DNA from: Myrmaecium sp. VS I D KN 1
Lineage: Eukaryota; Ascomycota; Dothideomycetes; Valsariales; Valsariaceae
Direction of reading: 5' to 3'
Length of the DNA: 64,000 bases
Assembly (NCBI GenBank): GCA_019775845.1
Contig: JADQAV010000025.1
Location: 186,001-250,000 of the forward strand
Positions 44,794 to 55,873 of the stretch are shown here, piece by piece. Position 1 is the stretch's first letter. The number at the start of each line of letters is the position of its first letter. The notes under the pieces are model-generated. The model saw only the letters and a program-made list of their open reading frames with translations. It was not told where the DNA came from and searched no databases. Position numbers and translations under genes: made by a program.

Positions 44794-45792
44794 TCACGCA
44801 TCCTCCTCCCCCTCCTTTCCCACCCCCCCTCCCACCTTCGCCCCCACACACACATCCGGATACACATCAAACCTTCGCTGGGTGCCCACCGGAATGCCCC
44901 TACGCACCTCCTCAATCCTCTCCGGCCGCAACTCCGCATACACAATCTCCTCCCCGACGCCCGCCTCCACCATCACCCGCGCACTCGGATCCACCACCAA
45001 ACTATGTCCCCACGCATGATACACCCCCTCCCCCTCACTCTCATCCCGCGCCGGACTGCACAACGCCACGTACACCTGCTCATCCACCGCGCGCGCGCGC
45101 GCCAGCAACTCCCAATGCAACGGGCCCGTCGTCAAATTGAACGCGCCGGGGTACACCAACGCAAACGCCCCGCCCCGTCGCGCCGCCACCGCCGCCATCT
45201 CCGGAAACCGGACGTCGTAGCAGATGGCCACGGCCAGGCGTCCGTACTCGGGGAGATCGACGACGGTGACCCGGTCCCCCGGGGACAGCGCGTCGCTCTC
45301 CCGGAACGTGATCTGCCCCGGGATGTCGATGTCGAAGAGGTGCACCTTGCGGTGCGTGCCCAGCAGCGCGCCCGTGGGCGCGAAGGTGAGGCTGGTGTTG
45401 TAGAGCGTCTCTGTCTGCCCCTTTCCCTTCCCGATGACGACCCGCTCCGGCATGCTGCCCCCGACCACGTACGCGCCCGCGTCCCGGGCCATGGCGCGGA
45501 GGGCGTGGAAGGTGGGGCTTTCCGCCTCGGTTTCGTCGGTGTCCCCTCCTTCGCCCGCGCCTTCTGGGCCCAGGGAGGAGGAGCAGGAGGGGATGGGCTC
45601 GGCGTAGGCGGCGAAGTGCTGCGTGCCGTAGGGCGAGTTGAAGCACTCCGGCAGCACGACGATGCGGGCCCCTGCCCGCGCGGCCTCGAGCACTTTGGCC
45701 CGCGCGCGCGTCAGGTTGGCGGGTTTGTTGGGCCCTGTGGCGAGTTGGATGAGCGCGAGCTTGACGGGTTGCTTGAGGAGGGGGGGTGGCAT
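44794..45792 (-). CDS. Carbon-nitrogen hydrolase, omega-amidase/Nit2 type
   Basis: A single exon of 332 residues. The ATG at 45792 was chosen because the domain starts at once (PVKLALIQLATGPNKPANL); the open frame upstream has no ATG. The Glu-Lys-Cys triad of the nitrilase superfamily is visible: VVLPECFNSPYG, THRKVHLFDIDIPG and VAICYDVRFPE (Cys near residue 189). FRESDALSPGD and GPLHWELLARARAVDEQ match Nit2/Nit3 omega-amidases, which hydrolyse alpha-ketoglutaramate and alpha-ketosuccinamate to the keto acid and ammonia. An insertion rich in Gly and Glu (residues about 75-95) and an acidic tail GKEGEEDA are extra. It lies within 10 kb of urease, though I see no operon-like link. Confidence 0.92.
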   Translation of the reverse strand: MPPPLLKQPVKLALIQLATGPNKPANLTRARAKVLEAARAGARIVVLPECFNSPYGTQHFAAYAEPIPSCSSSLGPEGAGEGGDTDETEAESPTFHALRAMARDAGAYVVGGSMPERVVIGKGKGQTETLYNTSLTFAPTGALLGTHRKVHLFDIDIPGQITFRESDALSPGDRVTVVDLPEYGRLAVAICYDVRFPEMAAVAARRGGAFALVYPGAFNLTTGPLHWELLARARAVDEQVYVALCSPARDESEGEGVYHAWGHSLVVDPSARVMVEAGVGEEIVYAELRPERIEEVRRGIPVGTQRRFDVYPDVCVGAKVGGGVGKEGEEDA

Positions 45793-46832
45793 GTTGGACT
45801 GGGAGTTTTTCTTTTTTTTTTCTTTTTTTTTTGGCTGGTTGGTTGGTGGTGATGGTGAGGGTTGGTGATGCTGGGTTGTGAGGGAGGAAGGGGAGTTGGC
45901 GGCGTGGTTGAGGTTGATGAGGTTGAGGTAGTAGAGTGGGGTGTTTGAGCAGAGACGCTTGGGCCAGGTGGGGATGGGATGGACGTTATCGCGGGGTAAA
46001 CTGGCAGCGGTTTCACCCTTGAGCTTTCCAGCCTCGCCGTTAGGTTCAAACAAATTGACGTTTTCAGGCTCACTGGTCCCCCGAAGAACCGGATACACGT
46101 TGAAGCAGAAGCCTTATGGATGCAGCGCACGATAAACACAACACCCATACAACCAATCCGACACGCTATCTACAGAAGACCTCCGAAGCAAAGCAACTCA
46201 ACCTAACGTAGCCGAGGGTATCCGAAGCGCAACCAAAGAAGAAGAGGAAGAGAAAGGAAAAGTAAAAGAAGAAGTAGAAAGGTAAAGAGAAGAGAAGAGA
46301 AGGTAAGAGCAATGGATTCCCTCTCCCCTTCCATACTTCTATCGCATACTCCGTGCAGCGAAAGAGACGTGACGCGAAAAAAATCCGAAATCCACCTTCC
46401 TCGTCCGTCTCTTCAAGGTATTCTTCTTCGTTCTTTCTTCCACGGTACTCCCTGTGCTGAAATGTGTAAAAGTGCAGTAGACGTCCACCCCACTCTGCTC
46501 TGGCATGAGGCCTAGGGATACGGTATGGTATCCATATCTCCAAAAGAAACCAACAAGCAGAAGAAAAGGAAAAGGAAAGTTCAACCGAGAAGATAAGCAG
46601 AACCGCGTCCAGCCCTACGAAACCGAACCGAACCGCAGCGATCTCTATGTGAACCGAGAGAGCCAGAAACAAGAGAAAAAGGAGAAAGCAAGGGAAAAAT
46701 GACAGAGAAAGAGATCGAGAAAACCAGCGCCCGCTAAAGCCGCCATGGTATGTGTTGGATGGAGTATGTTCATGCAAAGCAAAGAGAGAGAAAAAAAAAA
46801 AAAAAAAAGGCCTCCTCCCATTTTCTCGAGAA
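45793..46832. other. Intergenic region, nitrilase promoter and MIZ-protein 3' end
   Basis: No gene supported. On the gene strand, a run of 18 T (46808-46791) comes 24 nt after the MIZ-protein stop. The rest is CT-rich leader-like DNA 5' of the nitrilase. Confidence 0.6.
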
Positions 46833-49800
46833 TCAAGTAAGGTCAATCACCGTCGCCGATTTTATCGAAGGCGCGGCCGCAGCAGCAGAAGCAGAAGCAG
46901 CAGCGTCTCCCACACCATCACCGCCACCTTTCCCATCATCCCCAGCATCCTCATCTCCATCCTCATCCTCACCACCATCCCCCACCCCCTCCACCTTAGG
47001 CACCCACCCCCCATCCCTGCGCACCACAATCGCCCGCGTGCGCTCCAGCACGCCCCGCCGCGCCAGCTCCCTCCGCACGCCATCCAAAAACCCATCGAGC
47101 ACCAGGTTCTGCGGCCGCGCGTCCGCCCGGCAGATCGGGCAGCGCCAGACGTCCGCCCGCGACGGCGCGCCGGCCGCCGCGCTCTGCCGCCGCCGCGACC
47201 CCAGGAACGTCGCCAGGTCGAAGCAGTCGTGGTGGCGGCAGGCGCGGCCGCGGACGGGAACGTCGCAGGGCCGCCCCCCCCAGAAGGGGTCGAGCAGGCT
47301 GATCGTCAGGCTGCTGCTGACGACGGCGACCTCGTCATCGTCGTCGTCGGCGTCGTCGTTGTCGTCGTCCTTGTTTGCCGGCGCGGCCGCGAGGCTCTGC
47401 TGGATCGCCTCGCGCACCTCGGCCGCGGGGAAGACGTGCAGGGTGGTGCAGTGGGTCACGATCGTGTCGTGGGAGAGGAACTCGACCTGCTCGACCGCGA
47501 GCGCGTAGGGGAACGGGCTGCGGTCCTCCGTGTGGCGGACCAGCGCGATCTCGACCGCGTTGCGGCCCCCGACGACGAGCCGGGTGATGTCGACGGGCAG
47601 GTCCTTGCCGTGGTGCAGTTTCTTGCGGAACTCGAGCGTGTGCTGGTTGACCGAGATGTACATCTGCGGCGCCCAGCGCGTGTCCGTGACCGCCCACTCG
47701 ACGTCGCTCAGCGGCGCGCTCGACGGCAGCTTCACGCAGCGCAGGCGATACGTGACCGAGTCGGTGGAGATCTCGCGCACGGGCGGATCCCCGCGGTGCA
47801 GAGGCGAGTCGTCGATGTGGTCATGCGGGATCCGTTGGAAATCGGCTTCGGGGATATTAAACTCATGCTTCTGGATCGGATCGGTGTTGAGTAGCCAAAT
47901 ATTTGAGGCGAAACCTCTGACGTATTGGTAGAGGATTGGGAAGGGTGAGCCCGGCCGGAGGGATTGTGGACGAAGGGTAGGGCTGCGCAGATGCGCTTGG
48001 TGGAGTGCCTGGGTGGCGTAGTTCGGCTGCGACGGCTGTGAGGCCAGATAACCTGCGGGCGGCACAAAAGTTCGCGGGACGGTGTGGATTAATGGTTGCG
48101 GATTGGTTATTGCTTGTCCAACGATCGGTGCTGGTGCAGTGACAGGCATGGTCCGCGGCGGTCGCCGTTGGCGGTGCGCGACATCGTTGAGTGACGGAGC
48201 CATGCCGGATCCCGGGGGTACTTGGTGATAGCCAGATAAATGCGGCGTAGGGAAAGTGTTCTGCTGTCCGGCAGTTTGAGTTTGAAGCACAGTGGGCGCG
48301 CAGGGCTCGGCTCCGGGAAACGCGGTGTTCGAAGGAGAATTACTTGGAGCCAAGGAGAAATTGATCGCGTGCGCAGAAGCATTGGATGGGACGATTGCAC
48401 CGCGGAAATGAACCGGTTGCTGCGGCATTGCGCCGGAATTGGCGATCATGCGGTTCAGATGTTCCCGTTCCTGGCAATATGCTTGATAAAGAGATTGATA
48501 TTGGCGTAAATACTCTGCGTCCTTCTGTATCATCTCGGGGCTGCCCACCGCCCTTCCAGCTTGGTCGAAGCGGATTTTATTTTCTACTTGCAGCTGGAAG
48601 AATCTTATCGCCGTCTGTTCAGCGCTGCCTTCAAGGGTGCTCCATATCCTCCGGACGAGGGACGTGAAGATGACCTGGCTGAGGACGGGCGAAGTTACGT
48701 CCAGAAACTTGATAATCTCGCGGTAGGTCGGGGGCGCTGACCGTTTCAAACAATAGGCTTCAAACATAGTCCAATTCCTCGGGACGATTTCTACGAATCG
48801 CCTCAGATGGATGACGTTGCGCTGATACGCATGCGGTTGCGTAGAAGCCAATAGTGGCAGGGAAGTTGGGAAGTCTGCACAGAGCGCAATAAAATCAAGA
48901 CCCATCACGGCGTTCGGAGCAAGGAGCTTTTCCAGGATGAACATCGCTGCATGGAATGCTTGCGTTTGTACGAGTTCCGGCGGTAACGAAGTCGGCGCGG
49001 CGCGGGTCATACAGAGGAGCTGGTGTATGCATATATAGCCGAAATCGCCTTTGGAAGTTGCTTCCTTCAGCAAGTCTAACCTTCGTAACTCCCAAGGAGA
49101 CAATGGTCGGCGTTGTTGTAGAATCTGCTCCAGATGGCCGATGGTCAATGACCCATTTGACATGACAGGCGGACCCGGTTGATACTGAGGCTGTTGTAAG
49201 TTGTTAGGGAATGCCGTCTGCCGAGGTGGCGGGGGCTGTTGCGTTCGGATTGACGGAGCTGAGACTGGCCTGGTCAAGTGCGGAGGGGGAAGCTGTGGTT
49301 GAGCTACAGCAGCGGCAGCTTGAGGAGCAGCGACGCACGCTGCGTGCGGGTGTTGAGCGGGATGCGTGACTACGCTCTGCGGTCTGGGACGGTTTTCTGT
49401 CTCGGTGATGCCACCGCTCGTCCCTTTCCACAGTTGCGCATGCTGCACCTCCCCTCTATCGCCTTCACCTGCCATGTCCGCGGTTGTTGCCTGATGGCTG
49501 CCGCGCCTGGTTGGGTCTCCCTGTTCACTCGGCGCCGGAGAAGGCAGAACGGTGGAAGGATGGGGTTGAGCTCTTTGCGTCTCCAGAGAGTTCGGGAAAT
49601 TCGGGAGGTTCGGAGAGGCGGAAGTGGAAGGCGGGCAACTTCTGACTGAAGGGGCCGGTGCCTGGTGTGAGGTGGACATGGAGTTATCTCGCGGTTCCGC
49701 TCTTCGGGAGGGATTCGTCCGTGGATGTCTGGGCCTCTCGGGAGGAGCTGGATCGCCTTCAGTCATCCAAGCCCTCTTCCTGCCCCCGACAAACTTGTTC

Positions 49801-49886
49801 AGTGTTGAATTCGATGACCGGATGTCAGCTGCTGTGGGCTCTGGCGGAGCTGCGTGCTCGCCGTATCTGCGCTGCCATGGCTTCAT
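46833..49886 (-). CDS. MIZ/SP-RING protein, probable SUMO E3 ligase
   Basis: One uninterrupted exon of 1017 residues. The N-terminal 300 residues are disordered and Pro/Gln/Ser-rich; the middle has a conserved helical region (FHAAMFILEKLLAPNAVMGL). The C-terminal part has a PINIT-like or Zmiz-like region (WAPQMYISVNQHTLEF) and then SLLDPFWGGRPCDVPVRG with an SP-RING: Cys and His in RACRHHDCFDLATF and the pair in WRCPICRADARPQN (about residues 875-925). SP-RING domains of the Siz/PIAS family recruit the E2 Ubc9 to transfer SUMO. After a Gly/Asp/Ala-rich spacer the protein ends KSATVIDLT, a SUMO-interacting motif at the very C-terminus. Lack of introns contrasts with its neighbours. A SAP domain, seen in Siz1, is not evident, so it is nearer the Zimp type. 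Confidence 0.85.
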   Translation of the reverse strand: MKPWQRRYGEHAAPPEPTAADIRSSNSTLNKFVGGRKRAWMTEGDPAPPERPRHPRTNPSRRAEPRDNSMSTSHQAPAPSVRSCPPSTSASPNLPNFPNSLETQRAQPHPSTVLPSPAPSEQGDPTRRGSHQATTADMAGEGDRGEVQHAQLWKGTSGGITETENRPRPQSVVTHPAQHPHAACVAAPQAAAAVAQPQLPPPHLTRPVSAPSIRTQQPPPPRQTAFPNNLQQPQYQPGPPVMSNGSLTIGHLEQILQQRRPLSPWELRRLDLLKEATSKGDFGYICIHQLLCMTRAAPTSLPPELVQTQAFHAAMFILEKLLAPNAVMGLDFIALCADFPTSLPLLASTQPHAYQRNVIHLRRFVEIVPRNWTMFEAYCLKRSAPPTYREIIKFLDVTSPVLSQVIFTSLVRRIWSTLEGSAEQTAIRFFQLQVENKIRFDQAGRAVGSPEMIQKDAEYLRQYQSLYQAYCQEREHLNRMIANSGAMPQQPVHFRGAIVPSNASAHAINFSLAPSNSPSNTAFPGAEPCAPTVLQTQTAGQQNTFPTPHLSGYHQVPPGSGMAPSLNDVAHRQRRPPRTMPVTAPAPIVGQAITNPQPLIHTVPRTFVPPAGYLASQPSQPNYATQALHQAHLRSPTLRPQSLRPGSPFPILYQYVRGFASNIWLLNTDPIQKHEFNIPEADFQRIPHDHIDDSPLHRGDPPVREISTDSVTYRLRCVKLPSSAPLSDVEWAVTDTRWAPQMYISVNQHTLEFRKKLHHGKDLPVDITRLVVGGRNAVEIALVRHTEDRSPFPYALAVEQVEFLSHDTIVTHCTTLHVFPAAEVREAIQQSLAAAPANKDDDNDDADDDDDEVAVVSSSLTISLLDPFWGGRPCDVPVRGRACRHHDCFDLATFLGSRRRQSAAAGAPSRADVWRCPICRADARPQNLVLDGFLDGVRRELARRGVLERTRAIVVRRDGGWVPKVEGVGDGGEDEDGDEDAGDDGKGGGDGVGDAAASASAAAAAPSIKSATVIDLT

Positions 49887-51504
49887 CTTTGCATAACCGC
49901 ATGGAGCATCGTCTTATCTGAGTGGTAGTTTGAACGAGAAGCCAGGAGTTATGCTTGACCAGCGCGAGCACGTCAGTAACAAACCAAGGCGGAGTGTCAT
50001 AATCTCGAATAGGGAAGGAATGCCAACTGCAGCGTTCAGGCTGTGACGACCAGGACGAGGCGTCAACGGCTACCGTCTAACCCTCAACTGTTGAGGTGCT
50101 TGCCACGGACGGAGGACAGAGACGCTTGCTACAGTCGATAGGAGACCAGGAGAGGGTAAGGAAGAGGAAGAGGAAGCAGGATCTGATCCCTCTGAGGCGG
50201 TGAACTCAAAGATTTGTTTTTCTTTTTTTTCCCTGACCGGGTTACACAGCCGGGTTACACAAAACGGGATCAACAAGCGATAGATGGCGTATTCTCGGAT
50301 GGGTATTGGAGGAATACGCAGAGAACCCCCAGCCGATGCGGCGGATGATGGACGGAAAGAAGGGCTTTGTACAGCAGATCGCTCTACATAGACACGCCCT
50401 GAGAACTTCTTGACGGGATCGTGCTCTAGTGTGTACAGCAGATGATACAGGATCTCAAGACGGGCAGGACGACGCGGGTGGACGTGGTCTACGCTCAGCT
50501 GCAGGCTGGCAGGCTGCAGATGGCTTCGGTTTGCGATCGTTGGCAAGGAGAAGAGAGGAAGGGAGGAAGGGAGGGAGAAAGGGACGAGGTTAAGGTTTGC
50601 GTCTTCACCGTTTGCCTTATAACCGCTTCCCCAGGGAGCCGAGATGGTAAGTTACACACCATCAACGTTATCTGGATGTTGGATGCCCATCGCTCATCGT
50701 GCCCATCCATGCGCCGCAGGGACCTGATGCCGGCACGCTCCACCTGGCCCTGCACCTGGCCGGTCTGGGGGTTGGGAGGGATGGGATGGTGAATTCAAGA
50801 GCTTAAAAGCGTCAAAGCATCAAGCGCCCACGCACCCCACGCGCCGACCACCAACACCCAAACCAAACCAGTACGACCACGGCCAAGACTGCCGGGTGGG
50901 TGCCTGGTGGACCTCTGGACCGCTGCGACCGCTCACTTTTGTCCTGGACCGGTCCGACACCAGCCAGCCAGCCAGCCTGCCCGCTCTCGCTCCCTCTCGC
51001 TCTCTTTCTCTCTCTGTGCCCGTCTCCTCGGCCACCACCACCACCACTTTTATACGCCACATCATATCGTGCGTTGGCGCGCCCCATCTTCACCACCAAC
51101 CCGCCGAGAACTCATTACCGGCGAGACTTCAACTTCGGTTATTCGCTATCTCCCTCATTCATCGTCGTTCACCGTCGTCCCCCCTCCTCTCTTCCCCTCC
51201 GACGTCTCCTCCCGCTCGCCGAGCCTCGCTACGTCGTCCTGTTCCTCTGCGACCCCCCTCCGCAAACTATCGACCACGGCGAGCCACCTCTGCGCCCCCC
51301 GCATGCTCGACCGTTCCCCCCGGAGTTGCGCAAACGACCGTACCGTACACCTCCGCCGCACTTGCATACTCTCTGCGCCGCCGTTTCTCACGTTGCATCG
51401 GTCTCCGCGCGCAATGATTCACGGAGTCTTATAATTGTGTTTGGTGATCGACTACAGCGCATGCACATCGGCTTTTACACGTCGCCCCTGCGCCGGCAGT
51501 CAAG
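49887..51504. promoter_or_regulatory. Divergent promoter region, MIZ protein / Boi1-like gene
   Basis: 1.6 kb between two divergent starts with no supported gene. The last 500 bp before 51505 are C/T-rich on the + strand, with GCCAGCCAGCCAGCC and CTCGCTCTC runs, and look like a long leader for the SH3-SAM-PH gene. Confidence 0.5.
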
Positions 51505-54500
51505 ATGGCCTCGAGAAGTCCAATGGACCAGGCGCAACCTGGCGATATCCTTCTAGTAGTTCGTGAGTGGCATCCGACAGCCTCTCTGAGGCCGGCCTGT
51601 TCCAGAGCGAGAGAATCGTGAAGCCGGTCACGAATACTTGGTCGCTAACGAATGCTCTTCTGCCAGACGACTTCGTCGCTCGGAGCCCCGATGAACTGGG
51701 TCTGGTGCGGGGCGACCGCATTGAATTAATTGAACGAGATGACGAATTCGGAGATGGCTGGTTTCTTGGGAGGCACTTGCAAAACAACCAGACTGGCCTT
51801 TTTCCGGAGGGTATGCTTGACATGCGAACGACAAACGGCAGGCTCCAAGCTGACATCTGCAGTTTACACCACGCCGGCACCTCGCGCGACCCTTCATCAA
51901 CGCCAGGCGGCGCGGCCACCGGCAGATTATACCGGCTTTGCCGCTCCCTCCGCCGATGACGCCAATGGCAGTTCGGGTCAGCCGTCGGACGATCCACGAG
52001 CGAATGCCGGTAGGACAAACAGCAGCCTTGAAACGCCCCCGACCTCGCGACCGTCCACAGGTCAAGCGCCGCCAACAACCAGTCCGCTTCAGATCTCTCC
52101 AGCCTCCAGCATGAACAATCGATCATCGCTTGCCGCCAGCACAACGTCGAGGGGTTTGAGCATGGCATTAGGCGGGGCTCTGAACGATGACCAGGGAAGT
52201 CCGGTGATGAACGAAACGTTGAGCGTGATCGATGAGCACATCACCGACATGAACACGCCCCGACACAGCGTTGCCGCGAACGACCGACGAGCGAATGATT
52301 CCAGCAGCGAGTACAGCAGTCATGTGGGCCATCGGCTTTCATACATAAACGGTCACGAGACAGATGAGGAGGAGCAGAACGTGCACACGGAGGAGGAGGT
52401 CTCTCTGTGGACTCCGGCAAGAGTCGCGGAGTATCTGGAGGATGTCGGCGTAGAGAAAAGGCACTGTGATGTCTTCCGGGAGCAGGAAATTTCCGGAGAA
52501 GTTCTGTTAGCAATGGATCAAGCGACGATATTCCTGAAGGAATTCGAGTTGGGTCCGGTTGGGCCGCGACTTCGGACTTGGCTCAAGATCAAGTCCCTGC
52601 AACAGGAAGTAAAATCCGCGCGGAAGGCCATGCAAAGCGCATCGGATCGCTCCGCTGGGGAGGATAGTGCTGGCGAGATGGCGAGGAACCGAGCCACGTC
52701 GGTCGGAACAGTCGTTCCGAGGGCCCCGAGCTATGCGGAGGGCGCGGGCTCTCCGCGGGCCGCGAGCAGGCAGAGCGTGCAGAGGGCGACGTCGCAATTA
52801 CATGGGAAGGTCGAAGCTCCTTCGCCGTTGTCGAACGTGACGCCGGCGCTGTCGCCGGGACTCGTTGGCGCTCCGCGACCGTCGGCTGCATCAGTGCGCA
52901 GCTTGAACCATAATCGGCGACACTCCTCGATCGATTACGCGGGCACTTCCCCTATACCAGGTATCAACGAACCCGCCGCCCTTGCACCCGGCTCACCACC
53001 CGTTTATTCGCATAAGAAAACGCCGTCGTTCGACCGAAATTGGTCCATGGGTGCTCCCAAGCCGCAGGAGTTGAGGCGACCCTCCTCATCCCTGGCGCAG
53101 ACGGTCACGGTCAGTTCGGAAGGGTCGCATTATGATGCATCGCCCAATGAGAACGGCATGACTTTGATGTCGCCCAGCGAGCTCGATCGCGGTTACTTTT
53201 CTGGCAACGAGCTTGACGCCCGCAAGGGGAGGAACGTTCTACGAAAGAAGGAGAGCCCCGCACACTCCCGCAATCCAAGCCATGCCTCGACCGCCGTCAA
53301 CCAGTGGAAGCGACACAGCAGGATTGGCAGCGTCGACTCGGTGCGGGATGCCGCGGCGGCCGTTTCGAATGCCGCAAAGGCCGCCTATTACGGTCAACAT
53401 CACAAGACGCATCGCTCGGCCAGCAACTCTGAGTTCTTACGGCCGCTCACACCCGCTGACGTTCCAGCATCGCCGACTGTCACGAAGCTTGAATTTGGCC
53501 CGTCTCCGCGAATCGAAGCTGTCACGGCGACGCCGAGCCTAGCCGGGAACGAAGCTGCGTCGACCGGGCGCGCTTCGCCGTCGCCGGCTCTGCATAGCAT
53601 CTCATTCTTCAGCAGCAAAAAAGGGAAATCCAGCGGCCTACGCGCAATCTCTGATGCGATCACAGGCAATGAGAAGGCGTTGGCAGCGGGTAGCCAACTT
53701 CCCTCTCCCGTCAAGGAGAACCCCATCTCCCCCACGCGGACCGGCTCCAGCACGCCGTCCGCCCATTCGAAGAGTTTCGAGTTCGAAAACTCGGAAATGT
53801 CGAAACGATCCGCCAGCTCAGGCACCGCAACCGCGCTCGGCACCGCGCGGAAGAAGGGGAAGAAGGGCACGTCCGCGTTCCTGCGCGGCTTGGAGAGCAA
53901 GACCCCGGCCGAACAGATGGTCGGCTGCGATTACAGCGGCTGGATGAAGAAGCGGTCCTCCAACATCATGACCACGTGGAAGACTCGCCTCTTCGTCCTC
54001 CGGGGCCGACGCCTCTCGTACTACTATTCTGAAAACGACACCGAAGAAAAAGGCCTGATCGACATCTCCTCCCACCGCGTCCTCCCCGCCGACAACGAGC
54101 GCATCACCGGCCTGCACGCGACCCTCACCGGCGCGACCGCCTCCCCGACCTCGCCCCACAACGCCTCGATCGCCACGCAAGCCTCGACCGAAGCCGCCGC
54201 CGCGGCCGCCTCCGCCGGGGACCCGAGCTCCGACACCACCTCGGGCATGTTCATCTTCAAGCTGGTGCCGCCCCGCTCGGGGCTGTCGAAGGCGGTCAAC
54301 TTCACGAAGCCGACGGTGCACTACTTCGCCGTCGACAACGTGCAGCAGGGCCGCCTCTGGATGGCGGCGCTGATGAAGGCCACCATCGACCGCGACGACG
54401 CCGCCCCCGTCGTCAGCACGTACCAGCAGAAGACCATCTCGTTGGTCAAGGCGCGCGCGATGCGTCAGCGGCCCCCTGCGCTAAGGGATGAGGAGGCGGG

Positions 54501-54753
54501 GCAGGGGAATGGGGAGGGGGTGAGGGAGAGGGAGGAGGAGGGAAAGGGGCTGGCGATTTCGGGCTTGAGTGGTGGTGGTGGTGGGGGGGAGGAGAAGGGG
54601 GGTGAGGGTGGGGGTGGGTTGGATGGGGAGAGGAGTGGGAAGAGTGTGGATTTGGGTGGTGAGGCGAATGGCCTGCTTCCGGAGGCCTCGTCCGCCGCCT
54701 CAGCCGACGGCGTCGCGGAACAGGCGCAGGCGCAGGGGGAGAAGGTGGAGTGA
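51505..54753 (+). CDS. SH3-SAM-PH scaffold, Boi1/Boi2/Pob1 homologue
   Basis: Exons 51505-51562, 51667-51810 and 51863-54753 give 1030 residues. The first two introns split an SH3 domain (residues 17-70): ILLVVHDFVARSPDELGLV, ERDDEFGDGWFLGRH, GLFPEVYT. A SAM domain (about 248-318) has WTPARVAEYLEDVGVEKRH and LGPVGPRLRTWLKIKSL. A PH domain (about 756-912) begins YSGWMKKRSSNIMTTWKTR and ends GRLWMAALMKATI, with an Ala/Ser/Thr-rich insertion of roughly 50 residues in the middle. Boi1/2 and Pob1 bind Cdc42 and the exocyst and tie bud or hyphal-tip growth to secretion. The SH3-to-PH linker is Ser/Pro-rich with several proline motifs. The C-terminal 90 residues are Glu/Gly-rich. Confidence 0.95.
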
Positions 54754-55873
54754 GTGGGTTGCCTGCGGCATTGCGCCTGATTCTGCCAGTTGGGTTTTAT
54801 CACCCTTCTTCTTCTTCTCCTTCTTTTTTTTCTCTTCTTCACTTTTCATTTCAATCCATACCCATCTTTCTCCTTTCTTCTCCTTTCTCCCCCGGCTTTC
54901 TCGAGGCCCTCCCTTTTTTACTCCGCGGGGCCCTTTTTTCTGATGCTTCTCATGCATTCACTATCGAGATATTATTTATCACCTTGCAAATACTATATAT
55001 ATATATAATTCTTTTTTGTGGGAGTGGAGATCTGTTGCTCTCTTTTTTTCGTTCACTTTTTACTTTTCATCGCTTCTTTTTGATGGTTAGCTATCTTTGG
55101 GTGGTTGGGTTTGGGGGGAGGCGGTCGTTTTCTTTCCTTGCCTTTCCTTCTTTTGTTGGAGGAAGGCATGCGCAGATTAAGTGGGAGGTTGATGGAAGTC
55201 GTTCGCCTTGCCTTGCCTTGCTCCCTCTCCTTCTACTTCTGCTTTCCCTTTCCCTTTCTCTTTCCTCTGTTTCCACGCTCCCTCTCTCTCGCCTTTTACC
55301 ACCGTAAGTATCGCCAGTGCGGGACGCATTACCAGTCTCCCAGTGTATGCGCGTGTGTTTGTGTGGAAAAAACCAAAGAAGCTCATCTCTCCTTATCCTT
55401 CAACTAATTCCCATCTTCTCACGCCCCCCTTCCTACAGATACAGCGCAGCGCCACATCTCCCCTTTGTCTCCCTTTTTTTCCGTTCTTGTTGTTGGTGGA
55501 GGGTTCGTCGCATAAGAGAGAGAGGTAGCTTGTGGTGTGCTGCGAAGTATTCTGCTTACATGCTCGCATGCCTACGTAGCTGAGCAGAGTCGAGTTAAGG
55601 AAGCGGAAAGTTGCAGCTCTTGGAGTGGTTTGAAGGGTTTGGTGTAGATGTCTTCGTTTTCACTACAATATATACATAGATCCATACACACATACATGCC
55701 GAGCCATGCCGTGCCGTGCCGTGGTGGTGGTGGTGCATCACCACTTTCGAACGCTCTTGGTATACACAAATAGCTTCGAGACACACACAAGTCCATACAT
55801 CGAACCGCAGCAAATCACCAGTCATCGCTCACCCGCCCGCCCGGCCCTTCTCACGCAAGACTCAAAAGACCCC
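54754..55873. other. Convergent intergenic region
   Basis: No gene supported. It is T/C-rich on the + strand for most of its length (54790-55500) and holds an ATATAT run near 54993-55005. It probably contains both 3' untranslated regions. Confidence 0.6.
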
